From NCBI RefSeq assembly GCF_026798195.1, contig NZ_JAPQEZ010000004.1, forward strand, positions 62,283 to 126,282: a stretch of DNA of 64,000 nt, given 5' to 3'. This DNA is from Lentilactobacillus senioris (GTDB lineage: Bacteria > Bacillota > Bacilli > Lactobacillales > Lactobacillaceae). The notes under the pieces are model-generated. The model was not told the DNA's origin. It was given only the letters and a program-made list of their open reading frames with translations, and did not search any database. Positions 50,582 through 59,607 of the stretch are shown piece after piece (positions within the stretch are counted from its first letter, which is position 1; each line of letters begins with the position of its first letter). Both the position numbers and the translations under genes were made by a program.

Positions 50582-50598
50582 AATATTGGAGGGTCCAA

Positions 50599-51069
50599 AT
50601 GACGCAAACAATTAAACTAAATGCTCCTGAACAAACGATGGCATTGGGCCAAAAATTAGCCCAATTGCTCCAACCGCAAGATTTAATTTTGCTGGATGGG
50701 GATTTAGGTGCTGGTAAAACTACATTCACTAAAGGGTTAGCAAGTGGACTAGGGATCAACCGACCAGTAAAAAGTCCTACGTTCACAATTGTCCGAGAAT
50801 ATCAAACTGGTCGGCTGCCACTTTATCATATGGATGTCTATCGCTTAGAAGATGGTGGTGGTGAAGAACTGGGCCTAGAGGAATACATTAATGGCGATGG
50901 GGTAGTGGTCATTGAATGGTCTGAATTTGTGGCAGCTGAACTCCCCAATGAATTTTTACGAATTAAATTCGAACGTAACGATGAAAATGGCGATAACTCT
51001 CGGGTAGCGATTCTTAGTGCTAAAGGTTCGCATTACGAAAAATTATTAGCTGAATTGGGAGAAGTATAA
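50599..51069 (+). CDS. tsaE: tRNA threonylcarbamoyladenosine biosynthesis ATPase TsaE
   Basis: TsaE is the ATPase of the TsaB-TsaD-TsaE complex that makes the t6A modification at tRNA position 37. The 156-residue product has Walker A GDLGAGKTTF near residue 34, SPTFTIVREY near 57, and HMDVYRLEDGGGEELGLEEY near 73-92. It overlaps the next gene by one base (TAATG). tsaB and tsaD are not in this window. Confidence 0.95.
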   Translation: MTQTIKLNAPEQTMALGQKLAQLLQPQDLILLDGDLGAGKTTFTKGLASGLGINRPVKSPTFTIVREYQTGRLPLYHMDVYRLEDGGGEELGLEEYINGDGVVVIEWSEFVAAELPNEFLRIKFERNDENGDNSRVAILSAKGSHYEKLLAELGEV

Positions 51070-51551
51070 TGGCTGAAGTTGATATTAGGGTTGCTGAACC
51101 AACGGATGCACAAAATATTTTAACGTTATTGCACCAGTTAGATACAGAATCTGATACTTTTTTAGTGGATGCAGATTTATCCCAAATTACTGCCGAAATG
51201 GAAGCTCACCAAATTGAATTAATTAATCAAACTCGGACTAATTTTTTGGGAGTGGCGGAGTATGATGGCCAATTAATCGGGGTGGTGACGGTTGATGAAG
51301 TGGATCAAACCGGTGAAGTAGGCATTGCGGTTCTGAACGAATTTCAACAAAATAGGATTGCAACGGCTTTATTAGATATGACCGTTGATTGGGCTGAAAA
51401 TTACAGTCAACTAACGGATTTGATACTTTCTGTCTATGTTGATAATATTGCTGCGGTGAAGTTGTATAGCAATTTTGAATTTGAGGTTACAAAAACATTA
51501 AATGAAAACCGCGCACAGTACCAGATGAAACGGCAACTAAAAAAGGCTTAA
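51069..51551 (+). CDS. GNAT-family N-acetyltransferase
   Basis: The 160-residue product has the GNAT fold, with the acetyl-CoA-binding strand-loop near residues 85-105 (EVGIAVLNEFQQNRIATALLD, a variant of the Q/RxxGxG/A loop) and VYVDNIAAVKLYSNFEF near 131. The position after tsaE could suggest RimI, but the acetyl-CoA loop and overall sequence differ from typical RimI, so the substrate is unassigned. Translation is coupled to tsaE. A bidirectional terminator follows. Confidence 0.85.
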   Translation: MAEVDIRVAEPTDAQNILTLLHQLDTESDTFLVDADLSQITAEMEAHQIELINQTRTNFLGVAEYDGQLIGVVTVDEVDQTGEVGIAVLNEFQQNRIATALLDMTVDWAENYSQLTDLILSVYVDNIAAVKLYSNFEFEVTKTLNENRAQYQMKRQLKKA

Positions 51552-51573
51552 CCATAACGGTTAGGCCTTTTTA
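51541..51573. terminator. Bidirectional terminator after the acetyltransferase gene
   Basis: A 13-bp stem (51541-51553 with 51559-51571, one G-T pair) with a 5-base loop. It overlaps both flanking stop codons. Confidence 0.85.
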
Positions 51574-52107
51574 ATTTTGCATTTTAATAAATGGTGAAAT
51601 GGCAGCGTGACCAAATTGTTGTTCTTGGGTAATTAAAATATTAGCACAAGCAACGCTATCATCTAGAGCGTTATGGTGATTTTCTAAAGTGATATTTAAT
51701 TGGTCACACACTGTATTTAGTTTATAATTTTCAAACTGCGGATAGAAATTACGAGAAGTTTTGACGGTATCTAAAGTAGGATATTTAACTAGTGGAATTT
51801 CATAGCGTTCCAATGATTTTTTTAAGACACTGTTATCAAATGAAGCGTTATGGGCCACAATCAATTGTTGTGATGCGAATAGGTCCTGAATATGCTCCCA
51901 AATCATGGGAAAAGTAGGGGCATCCATTACATCAGCCTCGTGGATACCGTGCACTTTGATGTTTTGCCAGTCAAAGCTGGTTTCAGGATTAATTAAAGAA
52001 TAAAATTTAGAAGTTACCTGGTCATTTTCAACTAGGGTTAGAGCAATTGAACAGGCACTAGCTCGTTTTCTAGATGCCGTTTCAAAGTCCATTGCTACAA
52101 AGTTCAT
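51571..52107 (-). CDS. DEDDh 3'-5' exonuclease (DnaQ-like)
   Basis: This 178-residue exonuclease domain protein has all DEDDh motifs: D7 and E9 in AMDFETA, the middle Asp in AHNASFDNSVL near residue 83, and His/Asp in HHNALDDSVACANIL near 141-155. It resembles stand-alone DnaQ-like exonucleases of Firmicutes that act in repair or RNA turnover, not the DNA polymerase III epsilon subunit proven in E. coli. It is monocistronic, on the opposite strand from its neighbours. Substrate not deducible. Confidence 0.88.
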   Translation of the reverse strand: MNFVAMDFETASRKRASACSIALTLVENDQVTSKFYSLINPETSFDWQNIKVHGIHEADVMDAPTFPMIWEHIQDLFASQQLIVAHNASFDNSVLKKSLERYEIPLVKYPTLDTVKTSRNFYPQFENYKLNTVCDQLNITLENHHNALDDSVACANILITQEQQFGHAAISPFIKMQN

Positions 52108-52227
52108 CTGATCACCTCACAATCGTCAAAAGTATAACGGTTGAAATAATAAAATGCAAGGAAGTAATTTGCTCAACGCCCTAATTATCGGGTAAAATAA
52201 GGTATTAAACAAAAAAGGATCGAGAAT

Positions 52228-53142
52228 ATGCAGACAAGAGAAATATTTGAAGAACGTTTCAATTCCCAACTAGAAATGTATTTTGATCAACCGTTGGGAC
52301 GTTACACTAATACCAAAACTGGCGGACCAGCCGACGTAGTAGTATTTCCTACTACTAAAGAACAGGTACAAGAATTAGTTCGAACAGCTAATGACAATCA
52401 AGTCCCAGTTACCGTTATTGGAAATGCTAGTAATTTGATTATCAGAGACGGCGGTATTCGGGGATTAGTAATTATTTTAACTAAAATGACCGAAGTTAAG
52501 GTGAATCAAAATGAAATTACAGCATGTGCAGGAGCTGCGATTATTGAAGTTACCAAAGTAGCTCAAGGGGCCAGTCTGACTGGCTTAGAATTTGCTGCAG
52601 GCATTCCTGGTAGTGTGGGGGGTGCCATCTTCATGAATGCCGGAGCTTACGGCGGAGAAATTAAAGAGGTCGCTACTGGAGCAGAGGTCTTAACGACCCA
52701 AGGAGAATTTAAGCATCTAAATGCAGCAGAATTAGACTTTGGTTATCGTCATAGCAGTGTTCAAGATAACGATGATATTGTCTTAAGTGCTACGTTTACC
52801 CTTCAACCGGGAGATCCAGTGGCTATTCAAGATCAAATGGATGATTTAAATGAACGCCGAGCAGCTAAACAACCATTAGAATTGCCTTCGTGTGGAAGTG
52901 TCTTTAAACGACCTACTGGCTACTTTGCCGGCAAGTTAATTCATGATGCGGGCTTACAAGGTTTTCAAATCGGTGGTGCTCAGGTATCTACCAAGCATGC
53001 TGGATTTATCGTTAACGTCGGTGGAGCTACTGCAACCAACTACATGGACGTAATTCGTCACGTTCAAGAAACCGTTATGGCTAAATTTGGCGTAAAGTTA
53101 GAAACGGAAGTGCGAATCTTAGGAGAAAATCCCCGGGTATAA
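52228..53142 (+). CDS. murB: UDP-N-acetylenolpyruvoylglucosamine reductase
   Basis: MurB reduces UDP-GlcNAc-enolpyruvate to UDP-MurNAc with FAD and NADPH in peptidoglycan precursor synthesis. The 304-residue type IIb enzyme shows the FAD-binding [15 protein letters not shown] near 70, [20 protein letters not shown] near 130 and a C-terminal EVRILG. It lies 13 bases before the antiporter gene, with which it may be co-transcribed. Confidence 0.97.
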   Translation: MQTREIFEERFNSQLEMYFDQPLGRYTNTKTGGPADVVVFPTTKEQVQELVRTANDNQVPVTVIGNASNLIIRDGGIRGLVIILTKMTEVKVNQNEITACAGAAIIEVTKVAQGASLTGLEFAAGIPGSVGGAIFMNAGAYGGEIKEVATGAEVLTTQGEFKHLNAAELDFGYRHSSVQDNDDIVLSATFTLQPGDPVAIQDQMDDLNERRAAKQPLELPSCGSVFKRPTGYFAGKLIHDAGLQGFQIGGAQVSTKHAGFIVNVGGATATNYMDVIRHVQETVMAKFGVKLETEVRILGENPRV

Positions 53143-53155
53143 GGAGGTTACTTAA

Positions 53156-55285
53156 TTGGAAATATTAGAATCAGTAATTATGCTGATTAGTTTAGTACTG
53201 GTCTCCAATATTTTGGATCACTTTATCCCAGCAATTCCAGTTAGTTTAATTCAAGTTGGATTAGGGTTGGCAATGGCGTTGGTGTTTAAAACAACGATTC
53301 CATTAGAAACTGATTGGTTCTTATTGTTATTTGTTGCCCCGTTATTGTTTAATGATGGACGGCGCTTTCCTAAAAAGGAACTTTGGAAGCTTCGCGGACC
53401 CATTATGGCCAATGCTATTTGGCTAGTCTTTTTAACAACGATCGTGGGGGGCTTTGCGTTTCACTTACTGATGCCTACCATGCCATTAGCTGTCTGCATT
53501 GCTTTAGCAGCAATTTTGTCTCCTACCGATCCGGTAGCAGTGCAATCCATTTCTCAACGGGTCTCTTTGCCTGAAAATGTATTGCATTTAGTGAGTGGCG
53601 AAAGTCTTATCAACGATGCTAGTGGACTAATTGCGTTTAAATATGCTATTGCAGCTACGGTGAGTGGGACATTCGTTCTTTCTAGGGCGGCTCTAGATTT
53701 TACCTACATTAGTTTGGTGGGCTTTGCCGTCGGGGCCATTTTGATGATTGCCATTTTATTATTAGAAGAGTGGCTTTATCGCCATGGGATTAACGATGTG
53801 ATTTTTATTACGGTGTTACAAATCACAACTCCATTCGTTATTTATTTACTGACGGAAGAACTAACTCACGCTTCAGGCGTTATTGCGGTGGTAACTGCCG
53901 GAATTATTTCTCATATTTACGATGGCGGCATTAAAAATCAACCAGAGTTAACCTTAGTACGAGAAAAAACTTGGGATATTATTATCTATACTTTAAATGG
54001 AATTGTGTTCTTAATCTTAGGAGTGGAGCTGCCATTAGCTACGACTAAACTAATCGTTGATGATCAAATTAGCACACTTGGTGCCCTTGGTATTTCATTT
54101 TTAGTTTGGGTAATTTTACTCTTAATTCGAGTACTCTGGATTTTTATTTACCAGGTAGCTAACAGATCTAAGAAGCAAGCTATCAACACTAAAACTATTC
54201 GTTATAGCTTTAAAATGTCGCTTCTAGCCGGTTTATCTGGAGTGCGCGGGGCGGTTACCATGGCCGGGGTATTATCAGTACCACTGGTTATTAACACCGG
54301 TTCGGCCTTTCCGGCTAGATCATTAATGTTGTTTGTAGCCGCCGGTGTCATAATTATTAGCTTGGTTGCAGCAACCATTACGTTACCACTAGTTTCGGCT
54401 AGTAAGGGACCAATTGTTACTAGAGCACTTGCAGCATCTCGCAATGCTAATTTTGGGGAAACTAGTGAACAACCAGCATCTGCTGAAAAAATTAGTGAAG
54501 ACGAAGCTCAAATTTATATTATGAAAATGGCTATTCAAAGAATTGAAGAAGAGCGTAGAGAGGAAAATTCTCGAGAGGTCTTTGAACTAATTTTGGACTA
54601 TCAATTCTTAATTCGTAACTTAGAGTTGCGATTGCAGGATACTGATGCAATGAACAAGGTATTAGCTGACGAATTAGCATTACGGCGAGTTGCTTTGGCA
54701 GGTGAACGAAAAGCATTAGAAAAGCTGCATGCTGAAAATGCTATCTCCGACAAAACGTATACTTTTGCTAATAGACGGCTAGCACATCAAGAGACTCAAT
54801 TGCAGCATTCTTATATTGCTCATGCTAATCATCGCGGCAGTGATATTATTTACTGGCTAAAACGGGCTAAAAAATGGTTAGCTGTAAGATTTTACCAAAG
54901 TAAGGAAACGGATGTGGAAATGGCTGAGTTTTCATTAGCCCAACGAGAACAAGCTAAAGCAGCCATTCAAAGTCTTTCTACGTATTTAGCACGAGATGAT
55001 ATTGATCAGCAAAGGTTTGAAAGTCAATCAGTTTATCATTTGATTGTTCGTTATCGAAATCAAATTGAACGAGCAGGCACTGAAAGAGAACAATTTCAAG
55101 CTGAACGAGATGAACGCCAATATCAAAATCTTAGAGTTCGAGGGTTAGCAGCTGAACGTGAAGGGGTCCAGATTTTATTGGAACAAGGACACATAGATTG
55201 GTCGCTAGCTACTAAATTGAGACAATATATTAATTACTCTGAAACGGTTTTAATTACTGATAACGGAGAAAATGAATCAGATTAA
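53156..55285 (+). CDS. CPA1-family Na+/H+ antiporter with long cytoplasmic tail
   Basis: This cation/proton antiporter has 709 residues. About twelve membrane segments fill residues 1-415, with the ion-binding Asp in LSPTDPVAVQS near 122 and the conserved SGESLINDASGLIAF near 146. The remaining 290 residues are hydrophilic, charged and probably helical or coiled coil, typical of the NhaP/NhaK-type regulatory tail. Start TTG follows AAGGAGG. It probably contributes to pH and sodium homeostasis. Ion specificity (Na+ or K+) cannot be told. Confidence 0.9.
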   Translation: MEILESVIMLISLVLVSNILDHFIPAIPVSLIQVGLGLAMALVFKTTIPLETDWFLLLFVAPLLFNDGRRFPKKELWKLRGPIMANAIWLVFLTTIVGGFAFHLLMPTMPLAVCIALAAILSPTDPVAVQSISQRVSLPENVLHLVSGESLINDASGLIAFKYAIAATVSGTFVLSRAALDFTYISLVGFAVGAILMIAILLLEEWLYRHGINDVIFITVLQITTPFVIYLLTEELTHASGVIAVVTAGIISHIYDGGIKNQPELTLVREKTWDIIIYTLNGIVFLILGVELPLATTKLIVDDQISTLGALGISFLVWVILLLIRVLWIFIYQVANRSKKQAINTKTIRYSFKMSLLAGLSGVRGAVTMAGVLSVPLVINTGSAFPARSLMLFVAAGVIIISLVAATITLPLVSASKGPIVTRALAASRNANFGETSEQPASAEKISEDEAQIYIMKMAIQRIEEERREENSREVFELILDYQFLIRNLELRLQDTDAMNKVLADELALRRVALAGERKALEKLHAENAISDKTYTFANRRLAHQETQLQHSYIAHANHRGSDIIYWLKRAKKWLAVRFYQSKETDVEMAEFSLAQREQAKAAIQSLSTYLARDDIDQQRFESQSVYHLIVRYRNQIERAGTEREQFQAERDERQYQNLRVRGLAAEREGVQILLEQGHIDWSLATKLRQYINYSETVLITDNGENESD

Positions 55286-55337
55286 AAAAGACGAGGCCAC
55301 TTAGAAACAATAGTTTCTAGTTTTCCTCGTCTTTTTT
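55284..55337. terminator. Bidirectional terminator with nested stems
   Basis: An outer 13-bp stem (55284-55296 with 55325-55337) encloses an inner 7-bp stem (55302-55308 with 55313-55319). It serves the antiporter gene and the converging DUF1361 gene. Confidence 0.85.
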
Positions 55338-55982
55338 TGTACTATTGGTAGAACTAATCAAATGCAGTGACCAATAGATGATTAATTGCACCAAAGTGAG
55401 TAATATCATGAAACGAATAGCCCTTGATGACCACATGTTTAATAGTGGTTGAATAAAGAGGGAAGGAGTCATGAATAGATAAATCGTATGGATGCGTAAA
55501 AAGCGACCAATAAAAATACCAATTGATGATAGTATTGATAGAATGATTATCCCGATAGGAGTACTCCATTTAGGTAAATGAAGTCTATCAATAATCCCAT
55601 CATTGACTTGGCCCAGCCCCCACATGCCCAAAATTGTTGATGGAAGAGCACTAACAATTAACAGCGTGAAATTTAACCACATAGAATTATCTAGGCGTAG
55701 CAAGCCATTAGTGCCGTAGGGTTCAAGTAAGGATAAATGAAACAGATCTGTCAGTAAGTATGGTGCATTGGGGTAAAATAACAACCAGACTAATGAAATC
55801 AACCAAAACAAAAGTCCGTTTTGCGGTTTTCTTTTTCCCACGTGAAAGCTTAATTCGATGGGAATATAAGCTAAAAAGGTATTTAAAATTAAAAAGGTAA
55901 ATGGGGGTTTTACTAACGCAGCTAAAATGCCCAGCCAAATAAGATAAAAGCCCCGAATTGCCCATTTTTGTAGTCGATTCAT
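55317..55982 (-). CDS. DUF1361 family membrane protein
   Basis: This 221-residue integral membrane protein has about six to seven hydrophobic segments and the family features AYIPIELSF and WLLFYPNAPYLLTDLFHL near 35-85. DUF1361 proteins are widespread in Firmicutes and have no established function. Start ATG 55982 lies nine bases after GGGAG; an in-frame TTG three codons earlier abuts that site and is rejected. It stands alone and converges on the antiporter gene. Confidence 0.85.
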   Translation of the reverse strand: MNRLQKWAIRGFYLIWLGILAALVKPPFTFLILNTFLAYIPIELSFHVGKRKPQNGLLFWLISLVWLLFYPNAPYLLTDLFHLSLLEPYGTNGLLRLDNSMWLNFTLLIVSALPSTILGMWGLGQVNDGIIDRLHLPKWSTPIGIIILSILSSIGIFIGRFLRIHTIYLFMTPSLFIQPLLNMWSSRAIRFMILLTLVQLIIYWSLHLISSTNSTKKDEEN

Positions 55983-56136
55983 GAATGCCAACTCCCTTTC
56001 ACCACTATTAAACTCTATTTAAGTTGAAAATGCTAACTAATTGACGAATTATTAGCTTTTTTTATTAAATTTAAGTAAATCCAAAATTTGCAGTGGTTTC
56101 TCATAGCTAGAGATGCCTTATGGCGTTAAGTTGCGC

Positions 56137-56142
56137 TATAAT
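56137..56142 (+). promoter_or_regulatory. -10 element of the cdaA operon
   Basis: A consensus TATAAT lies 31 bases before the cdaA start. No convincing -35 is seen at the right spacing. Confidence 0.45.
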
Positions 56143-56173
56143 AGGCTGGAAGAATAATTTAAGGAGAACGACT

Positions 56174-57019
56174 ATGGATTGGTCCACAATTTTTACTATA
56201 CAAAATTTTATTAATTTGATTGATATCCTGGTGGTTTGGTTCCTATTATACGAGTTAATTTTGATGGTACAAGGTACCAAGGCGGTCCAATTGATGCGGG
56301 GCATTGTAATTATTGTCTTGATTAAATTAGTCAGTTGGTATGTTGGCCTCACAACGGTTTCTTGGATTATGGACCAAATTATTAATTGGGGAGTTATTGC
56401 AATTGTTATTATTTTCCAACCAGAAATTAGACGGGGGTTGGAGCATTTAGGACGGGGATCGTTTTTTTCTCGCAACAAGAGTGAAAATGAGGCCGCTAAT
56501 CAGTTAATCGAGTCATTAGATAAGGCAATCCAGTACATGTCCAAACGCCGAATTGGAGCATTAATTACAATTCAAATGAATACGGGATTAGAGGATTATA
56601 TCGAAACCGGAATTGAATTAGACGCGGATGTAACCGGTGAACTATTAATTAATATTTTTATTCCTAATACACCACTGCATGATGGAGCGGTAATTATTAA
56701 AGATAACCGGATTGCCGTAGCAGCAGCTTATTTGCCACTATCTCAAAGTAACTTGATTCCTAAGGAATTGGGAACTAGACATCGAGCTGCCGTGGGAATC
56801 TCTGAGTTAACCGATGCAATGACCATTGTTATTTCAGAAGAAACGGGTGAGGTTTCAATTACTCAAAACAATGAATTATTGCGGGGAATGACTCAAGACG
56901 ATTATTTAAAATATTTCAGAACGCAATTAATTAAGGATACACCTGATAATCCCCATAGAAATTTAGTGATGATAGTATCTAATTACATTGAAAAACACTT
57001 TAAGGGAGGGAAATCATGA
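56174..57019 (+). CDS. cdaA: Diadenylate cyclase CdaA (c-di-AMP synthase)
   Basis: CdaA makes the second messenger c-di-AMP from two ATP; the signal controls potassium and osmolyte transport and cell-wall homeostasis. The 281-residue protein has three N-terminal membrane segments (about 10-95) and a DAC domain with catalytic DGA (170-172) and RHR (202-204). An 18-residue upstream extension is in frame, but AAGGAG (56161-56166) fixes ATG 56174. It forms the conserved cdaA-cdaR-glmM operon, overlapping cdaR by four bases. Confidence 0.97.
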   Translation: MDWSTIFTIQNFINLIDILVVWFLLYELILMVQGTKAVQLMRGIVIIVLIKLVSWYVGLTTVSWIMDQIINWGVIAIVIIFQPEIRRGLEHLGRGSFFSRNKSENEAANQLIESLDKAIQYMSKRRIGALITIQMNTGLEDYIETGIELDADVTGELLINIFIPNTPLHDGAVIIKDNRIAVAAAYLPLSQSNLIPKELGTRHRAAVGISELTDAMTIVISEETGEVSITQNNELLRGMTQDDYLKYFRTQLIKDTPDNPHRNLVMIVSNYIEKHFKGGKS

Positions 57020-57987
57020 AAAATCCACTCTCAAATAAATGGTCTTTAAGAATCATAGCCCTATTTTTTGCCATTGTATTATTTATTTATGCCGATTCTT
57101 CTAAAGTGGGATCAACCCGTGATGTTAGCCAACGGAGTAAGATTATTCAACTAACGTCCACCAAGTCAGCGACTGTCTCAGTACCGCTGTCTTTAACGGT
57201 TGATAGTAACAAGTTTTTTGTAACTGGTTATCCAGAAAAAGTTCTTGTACACTTAAAGGGTCCGGCAGCGCTGGTAACTACCACTGCTAATACTCAAAAT
57301 TTTAAGGTCTATGCTGACCTATCTAACTTAGGAGTAGGCAGTCATTCCGTTAGAATTCAGCAAGAAGGAATTAATAGTGAATTGCGCTATAGTTTTGAAC
57401 CAGCTAATATAAAAGTTGATATTCAGCCAAGAAAGACAGTTAGTTATCCCTTAGCAGTTAAGTATACCAAGTCTAATATTGCTACTGGTTATCAGGCAGG
57501 AACGCCTACTACTGATATTAAGTCAGTGAAGGTGACTGGGGCTATGACTGAAATCAATAAAGTAAAACAAGTTGTTGCCCAACTAAATGTCCCTCAAAAT
57601 GCTAAGTCAACGGTTGAAAATCAAGCAGTGATTGAAGCCCTTGATTCAAAAGGGAAAACCGTAAATGTGGTTATCACTCCTGCAACTACTAACGTTAAAT
57701 TACCAATTGCCGCGGGACATAGTAAAGAAGTTGGGGTAAAATTAGTAGTTAGGGGGAATTCTGCAACTAATAACCAATTTAAGTTGAGTAGTAATACTAA
57801 ACGGGTAAAAGTTTTTGGAACTAACAAGCAATTAGCAAAAATTTCCCAAGCTCAAGTTAAAGTGGATACTAGTGATGTCACTAGCTCTACGACTAAAAAG
57901 GTAGTCTTAGATAACAAGCTTAATGACGTAGCAGGCTTCGAACCAACTAGCATTAACGTTAAAATTGTTAAATCGACAAAATTATAA
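57016..57987 (+). CDS. cdaR: CdaA regulatory protein CdaR (YbbR domains)
   Basis: CdaR is a membrane-anchored extracytoplasmic protein that modulates CdaA activity. The 323-residue product has one N-terminal membrane segment (about 10-26) and about three YbbR repeats over 45-320, each with the recurring V-pattern (VPLSLTVDSNKFFVTGYPEKVLV, and VGVKLVVRG). The ATGA overlap with cdaA indicates translational coupling. glmM follows after 25 bases. Confidence 0.94.
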   Translation: MKNPLSNKWSLRIIALFFAIVLFIYADSSKVGSTRDVSQRSKIIQLTSTKSATVSVPLSLTVDSNKFFVTGYPEKVLVHLKGPAALVTTTANTQNFKVYADLSNLGVGSHSVRIQQEGINSELRYSFEPANIKVDIQPRKTVSYPLAVKYTKSNIATGYQAGTPTTDIKSVKVTGAMTEINKVKQVVAQLNVPQNAKSTVENQAVIEALDSKGKTVNVVITPATTNVKLPIAAGHSKEVGVKLVVRGNSATNNQFKLSSNTKRVKVFGTNKQLAKISQAQVKVDTSDVTSSTTKKVVLDNKLNDVAGFEPTSINVKIVKSTKL

Positions 57988-58012
57988 TTGAAAAGAACTG
58001 AGGAATTAAAAG

Positions 58013-59362
58013 ATGAAATACTTTGGAACAGATGGCGTACGTGGAATTGCAAATAAGGACTTAAGTCCAGAACTAGCTTTTCGATGTGGTAGAGCCGGTG
58101 GCTTTGTATTAACTAGTCATTCCGAAAGAAAACAACCCCAAGTTTTGGTAGCTAGAGATACTAGAATTTCTGGCCAAATGTTACAAGAAGCTTTAATTGC
58201 TGGATTATTATCAGTCGGAATTGAAGTTTTAAACTTAGGAGTAATTACGACTCCGGGGGTTGCTTATTTGGTTCGTAATCAAGATGCTGATGCCGGAGTT
58301 ATGATCACGGCTTCCCATAATCCAGTAGAATACAACGGAATTAAGTTCTTTGGTGCTGATGGATACAAGTTATCTGATGCAATGGAAGAAGAAATTGAAG
58401 CTATTTTAGAAGCTTCTGAAGATACTTTGCCTCGTCCAGCTGCTGAAGGATTAGGAACTGTTAGTGATTACTTGGAAGGCAGCCAAAAGTATATTCATTT
58501 CCTAGAACAAACAATTTCTACTGATTTGACTGGTTTAAATATCGTAGTTGATGCTGCTAATGGAGCCACTAGTAAGTTAGTAACTAATTTATATGCTGAT
58601 TTAGATATTGATTTTGAAACTATGGCAACTTCACCAGATGGACTCAACATTAACGCTAACGTTGGTTCCACCCATCCAGAACAACTTCAACAAAAGGTAG
58701 TAGAGTTGGGTGCACAAGCCGGAATTGCTTTTGATGGAGACGGTGATCGTTGTATCGCTGTTGATGAAAAAGGTAATATTGTGAATGGTGATACCATTAT
58801 GTTCATTTGTGGTAAGTATTTAGCTGAACGGGGGCGTCTTAAAAAAGACACCATTGTTACTACGGTAATGAGTAATTTGGGAATGTATAAAGCAATGGAA
58901 CGCAACAATTTAAATAGCGTTCAAACCAAAGTTGGTGACCGTTATGTGGTTGAAAAGATGAATGAAGATGGATATAACTTGGGTGGCGAACAATCGGGCC
59001 ACGTTGTATTCTTAGATTTCAATACTACCGGCGATGGTATGCTAACTAGCTTACAATTATTATCCATCATGAAAGAAACTGGTCGGAGCCTCTCTGATCT
59101 AGCTAGTGAAGTGGCTATTTATCCACAACGACTAATTAACGTTAAGGTTAGTGATAAAAAGCATGCGATGGACAATCCTAAGATCGCTGAAGTAATTAAG
59201 CAGGTTGAAGAAGAAATGCACGGGGATGGTCGTGTATTGGTTCGCCCTAGCGGAACTGAACCATTGTTACGAGTAATGACAGAAGCTCCAACTCAGGATT
59301 TAGTTGATGACTATACTCAACGAATTGCTGATGTAGTTAAAGAAGAAATCGGAATTGATTAA
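58013..59362 (+). CDS. glmM: Phosphoglucosamine mutase
   Basis: GlmM converts glucosamine-6-phosphate to glucosamine-1-phosphate for UDP-GlcNAc synthesis; in other Firmicutes it also binds and inhibits CdaA. The 449-residue product has the phosphoserine S101 in TASHNP, metal-binding DGDGDR near 240, sugar-binding GGEQSGH near 324 and the phosphate site [11 protein letters not shown] near 405. It closes the cdaA operon at a strong terminator, with glmS next. Confidence 0.98.
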   Translation: MKYFGTDGVRGIANKDLSPELAFRCGRAGGFVLTSHSERKQPQVLVARDTRISGQMLQEALIAGLLSVGIEVLNLGVITTPGVAYLVRNQDADAGVMITASHNPVEYNGIKFFGADGYKLSDAMEEEIEAILEASEDTLPRPAAEGLGTVSDYLEGSQKYIHFLEQTISTDLTGLNIVVDAANGATSKLVTNLYADLDIDFETMATSPDGLNINANVGSTHPEQLQQKVVELGAQAGIAFDGDGDRCIAVDEKGNIVNGDTIMFICGKYLAERGRLKKDTIVTTVMSNLGMYKAMERNNLNSVQTKVGDRYVVEKMNEDGYNLGGEQSGHVVFLDFNTTGDGMLTSLQLLSIMKETGRSLSDLASEVAIYPQRLINVKVSDKKHAMDNPKIAEVIKQVEEEMHGDGRVLVRPSGTEPLLRVMTEAPTQDLVDDYTQRIADVVKEEIGID

Positions 59363-59364
59363 TC

Positions 59365-59395
59365 AAAACCCCTGGAATAAGTTCCAGGGGTTTTT
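59365..59395 (+). terminator. Terminator of the cdaA-cdaR-glmM operon
   Basis: A perfect 13-bp stem (59365-59377 with 59382-59394) with loop TAAG and T-run. Confidence 0.92.
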
Positions 59396-59508
59396 ATGAG
59401 CGTTGCTAAAGTAGAGCTAAATAAATTGATAATTTCAGCTCCTACTAAAGTTTGTGAAATTCGGCTAGACCAATTTACTCACATATTATAAGTTTATTTC
59501 GTAAATAA
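59396..59508. other. Intergenic region before the glmS promoter
   Basis: No coding frame. Two imperfect or short inverted repeats are present: GTAGAGCT (59411-59418) with AGCTCCTAC (59437-59445, one bulge), and AATTTCA (59431-59437) with TGAAATT (59455-59461). They lie upstream of the predicted promoter, so would not be in the glmS leader. Nothing resembling the glmS ribozyme core was seen. Confidence 0.4.
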
Positions 59509-59537
59509 TTGACAAATGGGTTTAAATTGAGTAAATT
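59509..59537 (+). promoter_or_regulatory. glmS promoter
   Basis: A consensus TTGACA (59509-59514) and TAAATT (59532-59537) are separated by 17 bases. The leader of about 65 bases is too short for a glmS ribozyme. Confidence 0.65.
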
Positions 59538-59607
59538 ATATATGTTCTTTTAAAAATAACTATTAAAAATTATGTCTATACCAATTTAGAAAGCGGGAGA
59601 TTTGATT

